A DNA stretch of 64,000 nt from Diplodia intermedia (taxonomy: Eukaryota; Ascomycota; Dothideomycetes; Botryosphaeriales; Botryosphaeriaceae). Made by a program: the position numbers and the translations under genes. Within the stretch, counting starts at the first letter, position 1. Every line of letters starts with the position of its first letter. Shown in pieces: positions 35,305 through 45,879 of the stretch. The stretch lies in the NCBI GenBank assembly GCA_021495925.1, contig JAKEKT010000006.1, positions 124,001-188,000 on the forward strand, given 5' to 3'. A model generated the notes under the pieces. It had not been told where the DNA came from. It saw only the letters and a program-made list of their open reading frames with translations, and did no database searches.

Positions 35305-38300
35305 TTATCGGCCAAAACCAGGGTGCAACTCATCCAGCATTTGAGTCCTTTCCCTTGGAGGCAGCCTATGCAGACTAGAGAATGCGGGAGTACTGTAATC
35401 TTCGTCGCTTCTAGAATCCTTGGTGGGGGGAGTAGCATGAGTATTAGTCACTCTCAAACGAGTGAGCTCTGTGCAGCTCTGAGTCGAGTTTCCAGATAGT
35501 TCATATCCTGTCTCGACAGTCTCAGATGTTGAGGATATTGATGTCTGTGGCAGTGTTTCTGAATCAAAAGTCTGTGCTTTCCATATCAAGTCTTTTCGAA
35601 CAGACTTCCCTGGAGTTGGTGGATGTGAATCTCGATCGTAATCAGTGCTCATGCGGCGTTTGATGCCCAAAACTTGATGGTGCCTTGCTTTCTCGGGTTC
35701 GTTTTTCGTCAGTTTGGCTGGAAACTTTCCAATAACAATTGCACCATTTTCGGAATACTCGTGGATCTCCTTAGGTGGCTGGTTCGACATCTGGAGCAAA
35801 GAATGGTAACAAGTGGAATGGCGGGAATTGCACGATTTGCGTCTGCTCCCATCACGCGGGACACAGTAGAGGTCATTGTAGAGCTTGAGGGTGTCACCGC
35901 CGCCACATTGGCGAGAAAGGTGGCGTATGCATGACATGGAGGCCGTAAGAAAGTATTTTTCTTTCGGGGTTGAGTCCCATTCGAAGCAGCTGTGTGTTTC
36001 TGATGTAGGTCGGATCGGATCCGGAAGTTTACTGCATAGGAGAACTGCAATGTCCGGTTTCGAGGAGACGAGCTGTAACCAGCCAGCGCTCATTGCTGTG
36101 TCTATAGCTGTCTTCTTGGGAGCGACATGTGTTTGAAACTGTGCGATCTCTTTGAACTCGTAGCCGATCAAGAAGCTCTTCTCTCTGACTCCAGCTCCTA
36201 TCTGCTGGTCCTTTATGTGGGAAATCCTTGCAAAGAATTCCACCACCAAGCCGGCAAATGTTGTTGTTTCGTCTGTCTGGACGTGTTCAGGCAAACGAGA
36301 GCCCATTGCGGATTGGAAGGCTCTGTAAGCTGCCTCTCCCCCGTGAAGATCACTATCGGCGTAGGGCATTATTCCCATCACCTCTTCCGATCGCTCTTGG
36401 TAAGACGCCCAAGCCAAGATCAAATGAAGGACAACGCTAAGCTCCGGTACAAGCCATGCTCTTTTGGTCTCCACGTCGTACATGAGTGTTGAGGACAATG
36501 TGGAGTTCCTGATTTTGTCATGGATGCGTTTGTGGGCTGCTACGATCCTGCGATTGGGTGTCTGAGGCAACAGCATTTTCGCCGAGACCTGTGCTGTAAA
36601 AATGCCCATTCCAGAGGTTCCGATCGTACCAACAACTTCGTCCCCGAGACTGAACTTTCCCTTGTCGTAGTACTCGGCCCCTGAAAGCTCCACGTCCTGA
36701 AACCCAGAACCTCTCGTGCCAAGATGAATCTTCACACTGGGCCAGTATCCTACGAACATCCTTTTCGAAGCAAGGTCCGGGATATGAGATAGGTCTGCTA
36801 TGGTGTCTCCAAATCCCCTGATTTGGTTCCATAGAGATTCGCATTCCCCGTCATTGCTCTGAATGAAATGCCACTGCACGCTGCTACTTGTCGTTGCTAC
36901 AGGAAGCAGAGCCGTCTCATCTCCTTTGAGGAACATCTTGCCATGGTAATGACAAGGATACCAAATTAGACCGAGCAACTTCATTGCTTCAAACGGTATC
37001 TCGACACCTTTCTCATCTCCTCTCTCCGGAACGTGGGAGCATGCAGATAGGTTGAATCCTTCGAACATGGTATGCCAGCATGACGCTACCGAGCTGGTGG
37101 TTTCGTGTCCCTCTGCTGGGAGGATCTCGAAGTATGGGCGGTTATAGCCTTGTTGGATTAGGGGCCTTGAGAACTGGAGTTTTCCTTCCTGGTACGGCCT
37201 GAAAGTTGCTGTGAGCCATTGTAGCAGCTCAGCCACTTCGATGATGACGCTTTTGTGCCCTTTCGTGGCGATAATCGTTTCTGTCCCCGTCCAAACGATG
37301 ATAGACCCAACTCGTGGATCATCGCAAAAGGTGCTAGAAGTTCTGGTAGACATTCCTGTTGTACAGATGGTACGGATGTTGGACATGAGTAGTTGTAGCA
37401 CTTTGGAACCAATGGTTGGCCAGGACGCTTCAACGTATTCCTGGCAAGTGGTAGCGAAGGCTTTCTCTGGCGTGCCACTCACTGTAAGAATCGAGCCAAG
37501 ATCTTGCATTGATGTGAGTTCGGTCCGAACAAAGGTATGCAAGTCCAGTTGCGCTTTGAAGATGACACACGAAGACTCCGTATCTTCACTCTCTGGCCCA
37601 GAAAAGTCTCCAGCGCTCTCTTCGAAGCCCGTTTTCAACTCGGTAGGCTCATGGCCCATGGCCTCATTGATTTCCGTGGATCCTCCGATGACACGAAAAG
37701 GCATCGATGTCAAACTGGAGATTGTCTTCTCATAGCCATCCGTATTGCTTTCAATCAGATCGGCTTCTAGCCAGTAGTGGCCTCGCCGATAAACTCGTAT
37801 GGGGGAAAAGCATTTGGTGATCGTCAAGTTTAATTCGTCGAAGTCTTTGAGATAGACGCTGTCACCCGGATCCGAAAAAGCCCAGACATCGGGTGGTGAT
37901 ACAGCTCGGCTCTCAGCGTCCACGAGCGCCAGTGCGACCCTATACCTACCCTTCACAAACCAAAGAATGCGATCGGATTGAAGTACGAAGCGAGCGGTAA
38001 CGCTTTCATGAATCGGTTCTCCGATGGAAATAGTTGGTGGGGGACAGTTTCCGAACAGATCACCGTGGTCTTTGTAAAAGAACCGTGAAGGCAGCGCGGG
38101 TAACTCTGCTAGCCTTGTCAGCCGATAGTCATTCAAATGGCCGACTTCCTTTGACGCTCCAATCTTTGCTAACCTCGAGGAGGGGGATATGATAGTGATG
38201 TCGACGAAGCTTGCGGCGGAAAACCACATGATTGGTAACCTTGAGTGGGCGGCGACCGAGGGTAGTCGTTCGGGTTGTAGGAACCGTGTCGCAACGACTG

Positions 38301-38438
38301 CGCGTGGGAGTTCCCAAGGCTAGACGATCCAGAGTGGGCGCGGCGGATATTGGTGCCGGTATAAGGATGGAGCCGTTCTATCGTGTCTTTCACCCGATAG
38401 TGTGAAGCTGAGAGTTCATCGATATGTGATTCCTCCAT
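35305..38438 (-). CDS. Large fungal protein of unassigned function (1021 aa)
   Basis: I cannot assign a function. Exon 1 (38438-38174) and exon 2 (38105-35305) join through a 68-base intron with a good branch site (GCTGAC) to give 1021 residues. The start ATG 38438 reads MEESHIDELS. Residues 1-90 are Ser/Pro-rich and disordered, ending PPPRELPALP. The core (about 90-850) alternates beta-like and helical segments. It carries the ordered landmarks ASCWHTMFEGFNLSACSHVP, GVEIPFEAMKLLGLI, MFLKGDETALLPV, VQWHFIQ and LMYDVETKRAWLVPELSVVL. From memory this order recurs in a widespread, functionally unassigned family in Pezizomycotina. The last 170 residues are Ser/Thr/Lys-rich. No signal peptide or membrane helix is evident. 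Confidence 0.8.
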
Positions 38439-38908
38439 CTTTGGGAGAGACAGCGGAGGATGTCTCTGCCAAAGGCCGGATTGTAGGGACGTGAACGGAA
38501 ATGCGCTCAAGACTGAGGCTCAGCCTCGTCTGCCGCCTTTCGACCCCGCTACTGTCAGCATTCATGCTACATACAACCAGACCAATGAAGTCATACGGCT
38601 GACCTACTCAACCAATCGCTTCTAGGAAGTACCAGGGCTGACGCTACATGTCATTTTCGTGTGCAGTGAAAGCAAATATACGGACGTAGATACCCCCCGT
38701 GGGATCACGATGATGCCGCCCAACAGCGAGTTTGAAATGCGAAGACATGTAAATCGAACATCCCGAAATCTAATTCATTATTGTCCATCCCTCATGATAA
38801 CATGCCATCGTCGCTATGCCAAACTACGAAAACCATGACAACGAAAAAAAAATTAAAACCCAGAAAATAACAAAAGGAGTCAAAACATCCAACAAGCCTC
38901 CCGCGACA
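38439..38908. other. Intergenic region
   Basis: 470 bases between two minus-strand genes: the promoter of the 1021-residue protein and the A/T-rich 3' UTR of the glucanase gene. No gene was found. Confidence 0.5.
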
Positions 38909-41755
38909 TTAGAAATTCTCCGCCAATCCCAAGCCCGAATAGTCCGGGATATCGCTCGTGTTGCACGCGAAGGCGCTGCGGTCCCAGACCTTGTCGGGCA
39001 GGATGCCGGCCTGCATGCCGCGCTGCCAGCTCCACTGGACCGCCTTCTCCGTCTTCCAGGTCCAGTAGAACCAGCCCCAGCCCTGCTCGAAGCTGTACAT
39101 CTGCGCGAGCGCGAAATCCAGGAGGAACTGCTTGTACGTGTCGCTGTAGTCGGCCGGGTCGGCGTTGGCGTTGTTGCACGAGCAGACGGGGTTGTTGTCC
39201 GTCGGGCACGTCGGCGTGAGCACCTGCGTGCTCTCGTTGCCCGTGTTGTACGTGCCCTCCCACCGCGTGCCCCACCCGACGTTGTTGATGTACTGCGTGC
39301 AGTCCGTGTCCGCCTGCGACCACTCGCCGCACATGGTCGGCCCGAAGCCCGTGTTCTTGTTCATCGAGCGCAGCGATTGCTGCGTCCAGCCTTTGCACGC
39401 GAAGTTGATCTTCTCCGAATGCGAGAACTTGATCAGGTCGACGTTGAAGATGACGTACTGGTGCACGTCCAGCAGGAGGTTTTCGTAGTCTTGCAACTTG
39501 CCTTGCCAGTTGTCCAGGCCCATGAAGCCGTCGCCGAAGACGAGGATGGCGGTGATGTTGTTCTTGCGAACAAGCGGAATGACGTCGTCGTACCACGCAA
39601 GGACATCGGCCGTGTTGAGGTCTACCATACGGGGCTCATTGGCCAGGCCATACAGGGTGACGACGTTCTTATAGCGGGGCTGAGCGAAGAACGTGGATAG
39701 CTGATCATGGACGTCGAGACTACGCTGTCTGTTAAGCGTGCCATCAGTTCCGTTCAACCACCCGATGACGCCCTGCTTTCCACTGTGATTCCAGCCGTTT
39801 TGACTACCAGGCAGCCCGTGAAGGTCAAGGTTTACTCGGAGACCCTGCTGTCGTGCATATTCGATACCACGGAGCAGGTAACGCCAGCAGACCTTGGCGA
39901 CATATGGATCACCGTCGTACGTGGTCACAGCCCAGTAATTGAACGGGATACGGACGTGGTCAAACCCCGCGTCTCGGATGTCAGCGAATGACTGCTTCGT
40001 GATCCAGGACGAGTAATGCTGCTCCAAATTCGATTTGGCTTTCGTGCTGCCCATACTTGTGGTGAGTGTCCATTCGTCAATGACACCATCTCGGGTGTTG
40101 TAGGATTCGAAGAAAGATGGCGTGATCCAAGGTTCAAGGTTGAACCAGCCGCCGACATTGACACCGCGGATAGGCATCTCGCCATATTTGAACTCCTTGT
40201 CCAGAGCCGGAACGTGGTCGTTTGCCTGGATGCTGTCATCCCAGGTCGAGTTCAGGCCCATGACCGATAGACCTCCAACCGTGTCATTGGTGAAGGTGAC
40301 ATTGAAGTCTTCGGTATCGTACCATGAGAACGGGTCCAGAAGTCCGCCTTTTGCCCAGTCCGGAATATCATCCTCGGATATGCTGTCCAAGTTACTGTTG
40401 TCCGGTTTGCTTGAGTCCGAGGAGCTTGAAGAAGTAGAGTCGTCGCCGCCACTGTCGTTGTTCTTCTTTCCTGATACCACTACGGCAACAGGAATGACGA
40501 TTGCCAGGACGAGAACGACAATGCCAACGATGATGAAGATCTTCTTCCGCTTCTTCTTTTTCAGCTCCTCATCGTAGAATACGTCGCCGCTACCGCCGCC
40601 ACCGCGATTAGCCATGCGGTACTCATACTCCTCTTTCCCGCCCTCCTCGAGCATCGGCCCGCTGACAACCCGACTCTTCCTCTGCTTCCCTGCAACCGCC
40701 GTAGCTGCAAGCGCTCTCTCCTTCCTCCTCTGCCTCCTCTCTTCCCTCTCACCATCCGAATAGTCTCTCCGTCTCCTCCTCGGTTCCGCAGCGTCATCCG
40801 TATAAGGATCATCCGTATACGGCTCGGGATACTCCTCCTCCAGCCCCCTCACCCTGATGCCATCCATCCCGCCAGCACGCCGATGCAGCGGCGCCTCCTC
40901 CTCCTCCTCGTCATCATCATCCTCCAGCTCCGCATCGACGTGCCTGCTCCGCCTGAACCCCATCTCCTCCTCATACCTGCGCCTCTTCTCGCGCTCGCGC
41001 TCCGCCGCCACCTCCTCCTTCGCCCTCCGCCGCTCCCTCCTCTCCTCGCGCTGCCTCTCCTTCTCCAGATCCCTTTCCTGCTCGCGCACCCGCTTGACGT
41101 ACGCCTCGTCGTACCGGTCCGCCTTCCACCCGCGCTCCTTCGCGTTCAGCGTGTCCAGCTGCGCCAGCGCGTCCGCCTGCAGCAGCGGCCTTGCGCTGGC
41201 CCCCGAGTTCCTGCTCGCCGGCGTGTCCGCGCCTTCGCCGCCACCACCGCTGCCGTAACCACCGCTGCTTCTCCTCCGCGCCGGCCTGTGTTGTTGTCGT
41301 CGCGCCTTCGTCGGACTCGGTGATCCGCCGCCGCCACCGCCGTGGTACGGCGAGTCGTACGAGCGCTCTGGTTGTCGTAGCGTCGGCGTCATGGGTTCGC
41401 CGGTCGAGTCGGTGGCGCGGTGGCCGCGGCGGCGGCGCCGCTCTTGCCGCTCGCGTTGGGCGTGGTCGTAGTGTTCGCGTTGCTGCGCCGCCGCGGCCCC
41501 GGCGGCGGCATGTTCGCGGTCGCTGGACGGGTCGTGGCTGTTGCGGCGGGCGGCAGCGCGCTCGCGTCGGCGGCGCCGCCGTTCTTCGTCGTCGTCGTCG
41601 TCGGCGGTGTCGTTGTTGTTGCCGCGGCTCTCGCGTCGTTGACGTCGTCGTTCGCGTTGTTCGCGTTCCGAGCGGTGGCCGCCTTCGCCTTCGCGCCGGT
41701 CGCGGGAGTAGTCGCGCTCGCGGCGCGGCGATTCGTGGTGGTAGTCCCGGGGCAT
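38909..41755 (-). CDS. exgD: Glucan 1,3-beta-glucosidase D, membrane-anchored GH5
   Basis: Exo-1,3-beta-glucanase of glycoside hydrolase family 5, a type II membrane protein that trims or remodels wall beta-1,3-glucan. A single exon encodes 948 residues. Residues 1 to about 400 form a very charged cytoplasmic tail (Arg/Glu repeats such as RRERDYSRDRREGEGGHRS). A single signal anchor follows (about 405-430, FIIVGIVVLVLAIVIPVAVV) after a Lys-rich stop (KKKKRKK). After a Ser/Asp linker comes the GH5 domain (from about 520): MPIRGVNVGGWFNLEPWITP, IRDAGFDHVRIPFNYWAV, acid/base Glu in LANEPR (about 707) and nucleophile Glu in MCGEWSQAD (about 811). The spacing of about 104 residues fits the family. 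The tail is long for the ExgD group. ATG 41755 is preceded by an A-rich 5' leader. Confidence 0.95.
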   Translation of the reverse strand: MPRDYHHESPRRERDYSRDRREGEGGHRSEREQRERRRQRRESRGNNNDTADDDDDEERRRRRRERAAARRNSHDPSSDREHAAAGAAAAQQREHYDHAQRERQERRRRRGHRATDSTGEPMTPTLRQPERSYDSPYHGGGGGGSPSPTKARRQQHRPARRRSSGGYGSGGGGEGADTPASRNSGASARPLLQADALAQLDTLNAKERGWKADRYDEAYVKRVREQERDLEKERQREERRERRRAKEEVAAEREREKRRRYEEEMGFRRSRHVDAELEDDDDEEEEEAPLHRRAGGMDGIRVRGLEEEYPEPYTDDPYTDDAAEPRRRRRDYSDGEREERRQRRKERALAATAVAGKQRKSRVVSGPMLEEGGKEEYEYRMANRGGGGSGDVFYDEELKKKKRKKIFIIVGIVVLVLAIVIPVAVVVSGKKNNDSGGDDSTSSSSSDSSKPDNSNLDSISEDDIPDWAKGGLLDPFSWYDTEDFNVTFTNDTVGGLSVMGLNSTWDDSIQANDHVPALDKEFKYGEMPIRGVNVGGWFNLEPWITPSFFESYNTRDGVIDEWTLTTSMGSTKAKSNLEQHYSSWITKQSFADIRDAGFDHVRIPFNYWAVTTYDGDPYVAKVCWRYLLRGIEYARQQGLRVNLDLHGLPGSQNGWNHSGKQGVIGWLNGTDGTLNRQRSLDVHDQLSTFFAQPRYKNVVTLYGLANEPRMVDLNTADVLAWYDDVIPLVRKNNITAILVFGDGFMGLDNWQGKLQDYENLLLDVHQYVIFNVDLIKFSHSEKINFACKGWTQQSLRSMNKNTGFGPTMCGEWSQADTDCTQYINNVGWGTRWEGTYNTGNESTQVLTPTCPTDNNPVCSCNNANADPADYSDTYKQFLLDFALAQMYSFEQGWGWFYWTWKTEKAVQWSWQRGMQAGILPDKVWDRSAFACNTSDIPDYSGLGLAENF

Positions 41756-42851
41756 TGGGACCGGGGTTTACTCTTTTTTTTTTTTTTCCTGTTCGGCGCT
41801 TTTGGTTGGGGAAGGGACGGACGGCTGTGAAATGCTGGTTGCGGGCTGGTCGAATGCGGGGGACGTTGTTGGGCGCACCACCGCTGACGAGGGAGAAAAA
41901 AAAAGAATTGGCAGTTCGTCAAACGAGAAGAAACGCTAGGAATGGAGGCGGGCGAAAAAGCAAGGTCGAAAAAGGAAAAAGGAGAAGTGAACGATGTGCT
42001 GCTGCTGGAGCTGCTAGAAGGGAACGGAGTAACGTGTCTACGCGCGCGCCTTCACGTCTGAACGAGTGGCTGGTGGCTCATGCTGGACGGCACGGCGGTG
42101 TTGCTGTGGCAACTCACCGATCCAACACCCTCTGCGCTCGACACACAAGTCTGGGGGATCCCTGCGTCAATGCGGCAATGACGTCGATCAGCCGCCTCTT
42201 CCTGGTTCCGCTCTACTGCGTATGACTGTGTGCAACCCAGATCTGCACGAATTCGCGGGGCAATAGCAAAGTACATGTGGCTACAGGGGCGAACGTAAAA
42301 TTCCATATGCGTCCAGCATGCTTCCACCTCTGGCCCCGAGCCAAGCACAAACCAGCCCCCAACCGGACAATGGGCCGCTAATCGGCTTGCGACGCAAACA
42401 TCAACAGCGTGAAGATAAATGGATGGTAACCTTCTTGATATATCGGGCTCTTGTGCTGCGCACACATCTCAAGGGGCATTGTCATGAGATCACCCAAGGA
42501 CGTGCGCGATCCAGTAAATGCAAATTTTCCAAAAAGTGGTATCATGCAGTCTCTACAACTACTCCTACACAGATCGAGAAGCGTGATGACACAGGCCTTC
42601 TCCAATGCCGGTGACGGCTTCTCGTCATGCTCTAATCTCCTGAAAACGCCCAAATCTCATTGCGAAGCCACCCGCCCCCCGGTTCGGGCCTTCTTGTGGT
42701 ATTGTACCGTAAATCGTGCCATCACGCCAAGCGTGAGACTCTCGTGAACTCTGTCACTCTCTTGTGGGCCCTGGAATGCCGTATGCCGGTCCTCGACCGT
42801 GCATGCTGCCAGGATTGTTTTGGGTTGTGTGTGGACCATTGGGCAGCCCAC
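41756..42851. other. Intergenic region
   Basis: Glucanase promoter and NMNAT 3' region, 1.1 kb. The first 150 bases contain a T-run (about 41774-41787), which is an A-run in the glucanase leader, and another at 41895-41904. No further gene was found. Confidence 0.5.
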
Positions 42852-44394
42852 CTACACAGAGCTGGAGGCCGCGGGCACTTTGCCCTTGTCGTCCTTCTTC
42901 TCGCCTTCGTCGCTGTACAGGCCGGTGGCCTCAATGTACCTGATTGATGTTAGCATCTTGCCCTATGGCCGCGGGGCACGGATGCTTACTTGATCACCGA
43001 TTCGGGCACCAAGTAACGGATGGACATGTCTCTCTTCAGGAAGAGCCTGATTCTCGTGCTGGAAACATCGTTCTTCACAAGTTGGTGAATGACACTGTAG
43101 TCGTTAGCTACCAAGTACTCCGAATCACAAGAAACAACTTACTAAATATTGTCACGCCATTGCTGAAGACTGGCAAGTGCATCATCAATGTCCGTGCCTA
43201 ATCACTGGTTAGGACAAGTTGCGGGTGGAAGTTTTTTTGCGACTTTACCTTCACGTTCAACAATGAACGCGCCGTCTACAGGGCATTAGAACAGTTCAGT
43301 TGTCATCATCTCGGTTTGGTAACTTACAGTGACCCAAAATGTGGTCCAAGTCCTTCGGTGCCCAGAGGTCTGGCTTCAAATTAGCGGGCTGCGCCTCGAT
43401 AAGACGGGTTTCAAGCCTTACTCGGTGTCGACATTGTCTGAATCAAATCGGCTGCGAATTCTATTGTTAGTACCTTGCTAGGTAAACCATCTTCTATTGT
43501 ATCAAACTCACCTCCAGCAAGCAGTGCAACCCTGACCTTCCTCTTCTGACCGCTGTAGTCCTCGATTCCACCACGAACCTCGTTCAGCTCATGGTCAAAG
43601 TGGTCCAACACGTTGGCGGTCGGCAGGTACTCCTTGTGCAACGGTTCTAGACACGTGACATCAGCGCAATGTGCATTAGCCCTGCATGAGCGCGCCTACA
43701 TACCCCACTTGTCGACGGAAATCCATGTCGAGTCTTCAACGGCCAACTCGCACATGGTGTTGCGGTGTTCTGACGAGGCCAAACCTGCTTTCTGATCATT
43801 TGTCAGCAAAGTCCGTAGACATGATCGTCGCAATTTGCAGTTGTTGAGTCAGCTCGGCTGACGAATCCGGCTGATGAATGGCGATGTGGAGCATATTGGG
43901 AAGGATTGTCCAGGCGCATATACGCCAAAGGGAAAGCGGAAGAAAAGTCGTTATTTGACGGGGTTTTGGCCGCGTTCATGCGCCATGGAGTATGCGTCGC
44001 AAAACGGAGAGCAATGACGTACCTTGTAGGCGTCGCCGACTATGCGAAGGCTATGTCAGCGGCGAACAAGCCGGCGGAGACTCCAAAGAACTTACCAGGC
44101 GATAAGTAACCACCTGTAGGATACCAAGTTAGCGTCTGGACTACTCCATACCTAACAGCCAGGGTGCCGCGACATACCAACAACCTCGAATTCCGTGTTG
44201 TACCTCACCCAGTCCAGCGCCATTTCGAATATACGCAAATGCAGGTATGTGATCGGGCTGAATGAGCCGCAAGCGACGAGGACCAAGGGCGTCCTCGCGC
44301 TGTCGCTCAACACCTTCTTCAGGCGTTGGGTGGGGAACTCGTAGGTGGCGAGCGAGTCGACCCCGTTCGGGGTGGCGGGCTGTTGTTGGGACAT
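42852..44394 (-). CDS. Nicotinamide/nicotinate mononucleotide adenylyltransferase
   Basis: NMN/NaMN adenylyltransferase, the final adenylation step of NAD synthesis (salvage and de novo). Eleven exons join to 822 bases and 273 residues: 44394-44178, 44113-44096, 44039-44023, 43791-43704, 43646-43512, 43451-43422, 43369-43328, 43275-43249, 43197-43143, 43094-42990 and 42939-42852. Motifs recovered across junctions are the nucleotidyltransferase signature GSFSPITYLH (43-52), GGYLSPVGDAYKKAGLASS (over four exons), VEDSTWISVDKWE, TPNLWAPKDLDHILGHYGAF and the C-terminal DVSSTRIR (219-226), the ISSTxxR-type ATP motif. Five exons are 17-42 bases. The C-terminal 25 residues are a Lys/Asp-rich tail. 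The gene is divergent from UFD4. The model rests on splice consensus plus exact frame and family match at each junction. Confidence 0.92.
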
Positions 44395-45879
44395 GGCGAC
44401 GCTGGTGAGGGAAAAAGTGGTTGTTTGGGGAAAGTCGAGAGTTGCGCGATAGCGGTCGGCGACGGTGTTAGTCGTGTGTATGACGTCCTGGGCTTGTGCG
44501 CAGAGTGGAGGAGGCGGATCGGCCGGAGAGGGCGTCGGTGTGGAGGGTGGGCGCGGCAGCGAGCGGCGAAAAGGCGCGCACGATGTTTGTAAGACAAGGC
44601 CGGGCGGGCGAGCGGTTCAAGTAGACGGACTGGCGCCGGCTCTAGGGAACAGTTGTTGGCGGACAAGGGCCAGGAACCGTTTTCGCGGTACGTAGAGCAG
44701 CCTAGCGGGGTCGGAAAATGACTGAGCTAACCTAACGATGAGGGGTCACGGCGGTGCAGGGCGGGCTACGCAATTTGCGGCTTAGCAAACGCGCTCGAAT
44801 GGGCAAAAAAGCAACGAAGACCCTCCTGCAAGCAGCGGGCCGGGCAGTTTATAAGCTGCTGAGTGGTGGCAGGCAGCCGCCTTATGAAGCACAGCCGTCA
44901 AGGCCGCGCTCAAAGGCCGGCGCCGCGGCAGCACCGTAGGCGAGTTCCATGGCTTTCCCGATATCGCTGCATCGGGGCCTGGTGCCATCGTGACCCCACG
45001 GCCGAGCGTAGATGCCTCAGCCTGCGACCAGGCACCGGCTATCGCGGGATCAACGTCATGCGTGGGCTTTCCCAGCGAGGCAACCGGTCCCTGGGCGGAG
45101 CATTGCGCCATCCCCTGCAGCTTTGGAGCAATTCGCGGCGGAATTTGTTGCGCCAGCCCTGCGCACTGCGAATTCCAATGCGGCGGCGGGCGCCGGCGCG
45201 CAGCGTGCGCGCTTCAGCATTGCGACAGCGCCACCTGAGACGTGGATGGAGTGAACGGACCGCGGCGAGAGACTGCGCGGCCAGTTCGTGATTGCTCGCG
45301 TGCTGCTGGTCTGGGCGCCGACGGGCGGCGGCGACAGGCGCGGAGCGTGCGGGCGTCGGGTGGGTCGAGCGCGCCGGTGCAAATGGGCTGCCCCGAGAGA
45401 GACAGCTCTGATTAAGCGCTCCGCAGCCAGTGCGTTAATCGCCGAAAGCGAACCCCATCTACGTCTATCTCAACCACACCCTCCGCACGCCCTCCCCATC
45501 CTCCTTTTCCATCCTGGCGGCATCTGCTCGTTTCGAACGGCTCGTCCGCAGCTTGCACCACACCGCCTCCGCTTTCGAACACCGCCTGCACGCCCCGCCT
45601 ATGGCCGCCAGGTCGTAGATTTGTGGCATGGACGGGTGTCATTCACCAGCACATTCACCACCTGAACAGCTGCACGCATCTTCGACGTCGACGCCCTTTT
45701 CTTCTAGGTACAGCCCCGCCAACCTTTCTTTGCCCTGCACTGCAACACGGCCGCGGTCGTGACCAACGAAACGGGCTCCACCCTCCCGCCTTCCTTGATC
45801 CACGACGCTGCGACGCCCTCTACGCCGCACCCCAGTCAGGATCGTCCACCGCACCACCGTCAGCACAAGTCAGTTTCTC
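44395..45879. promoter_or_regulatory. Divergent NMNAT/UFD4 promoter (1.5 kb)
   Basis: Long GC-rich interval between divergent genes, becoming C/T-rich over the last 350 bases before the ligase ATG. Short frames at 44782-45382 are mutually overlapping and not domain-like. No gene or RNA was found. Confidence 0.5.

Noticed and set aside
38816..39700. 294-codon plus-strand frame over the glucanase 3' half
   Set aside because: It lies antisense to a confirmed GH5 domain with catalytic residues; the frame mirrors third-position GC bias.
41191..42225. 344-codon plus-strand frame over the glucanase 5' end
   Set aside because: It is antisense to the Arg-rich tail and its promoter, with Arg/Ala/Val-rich composition only.
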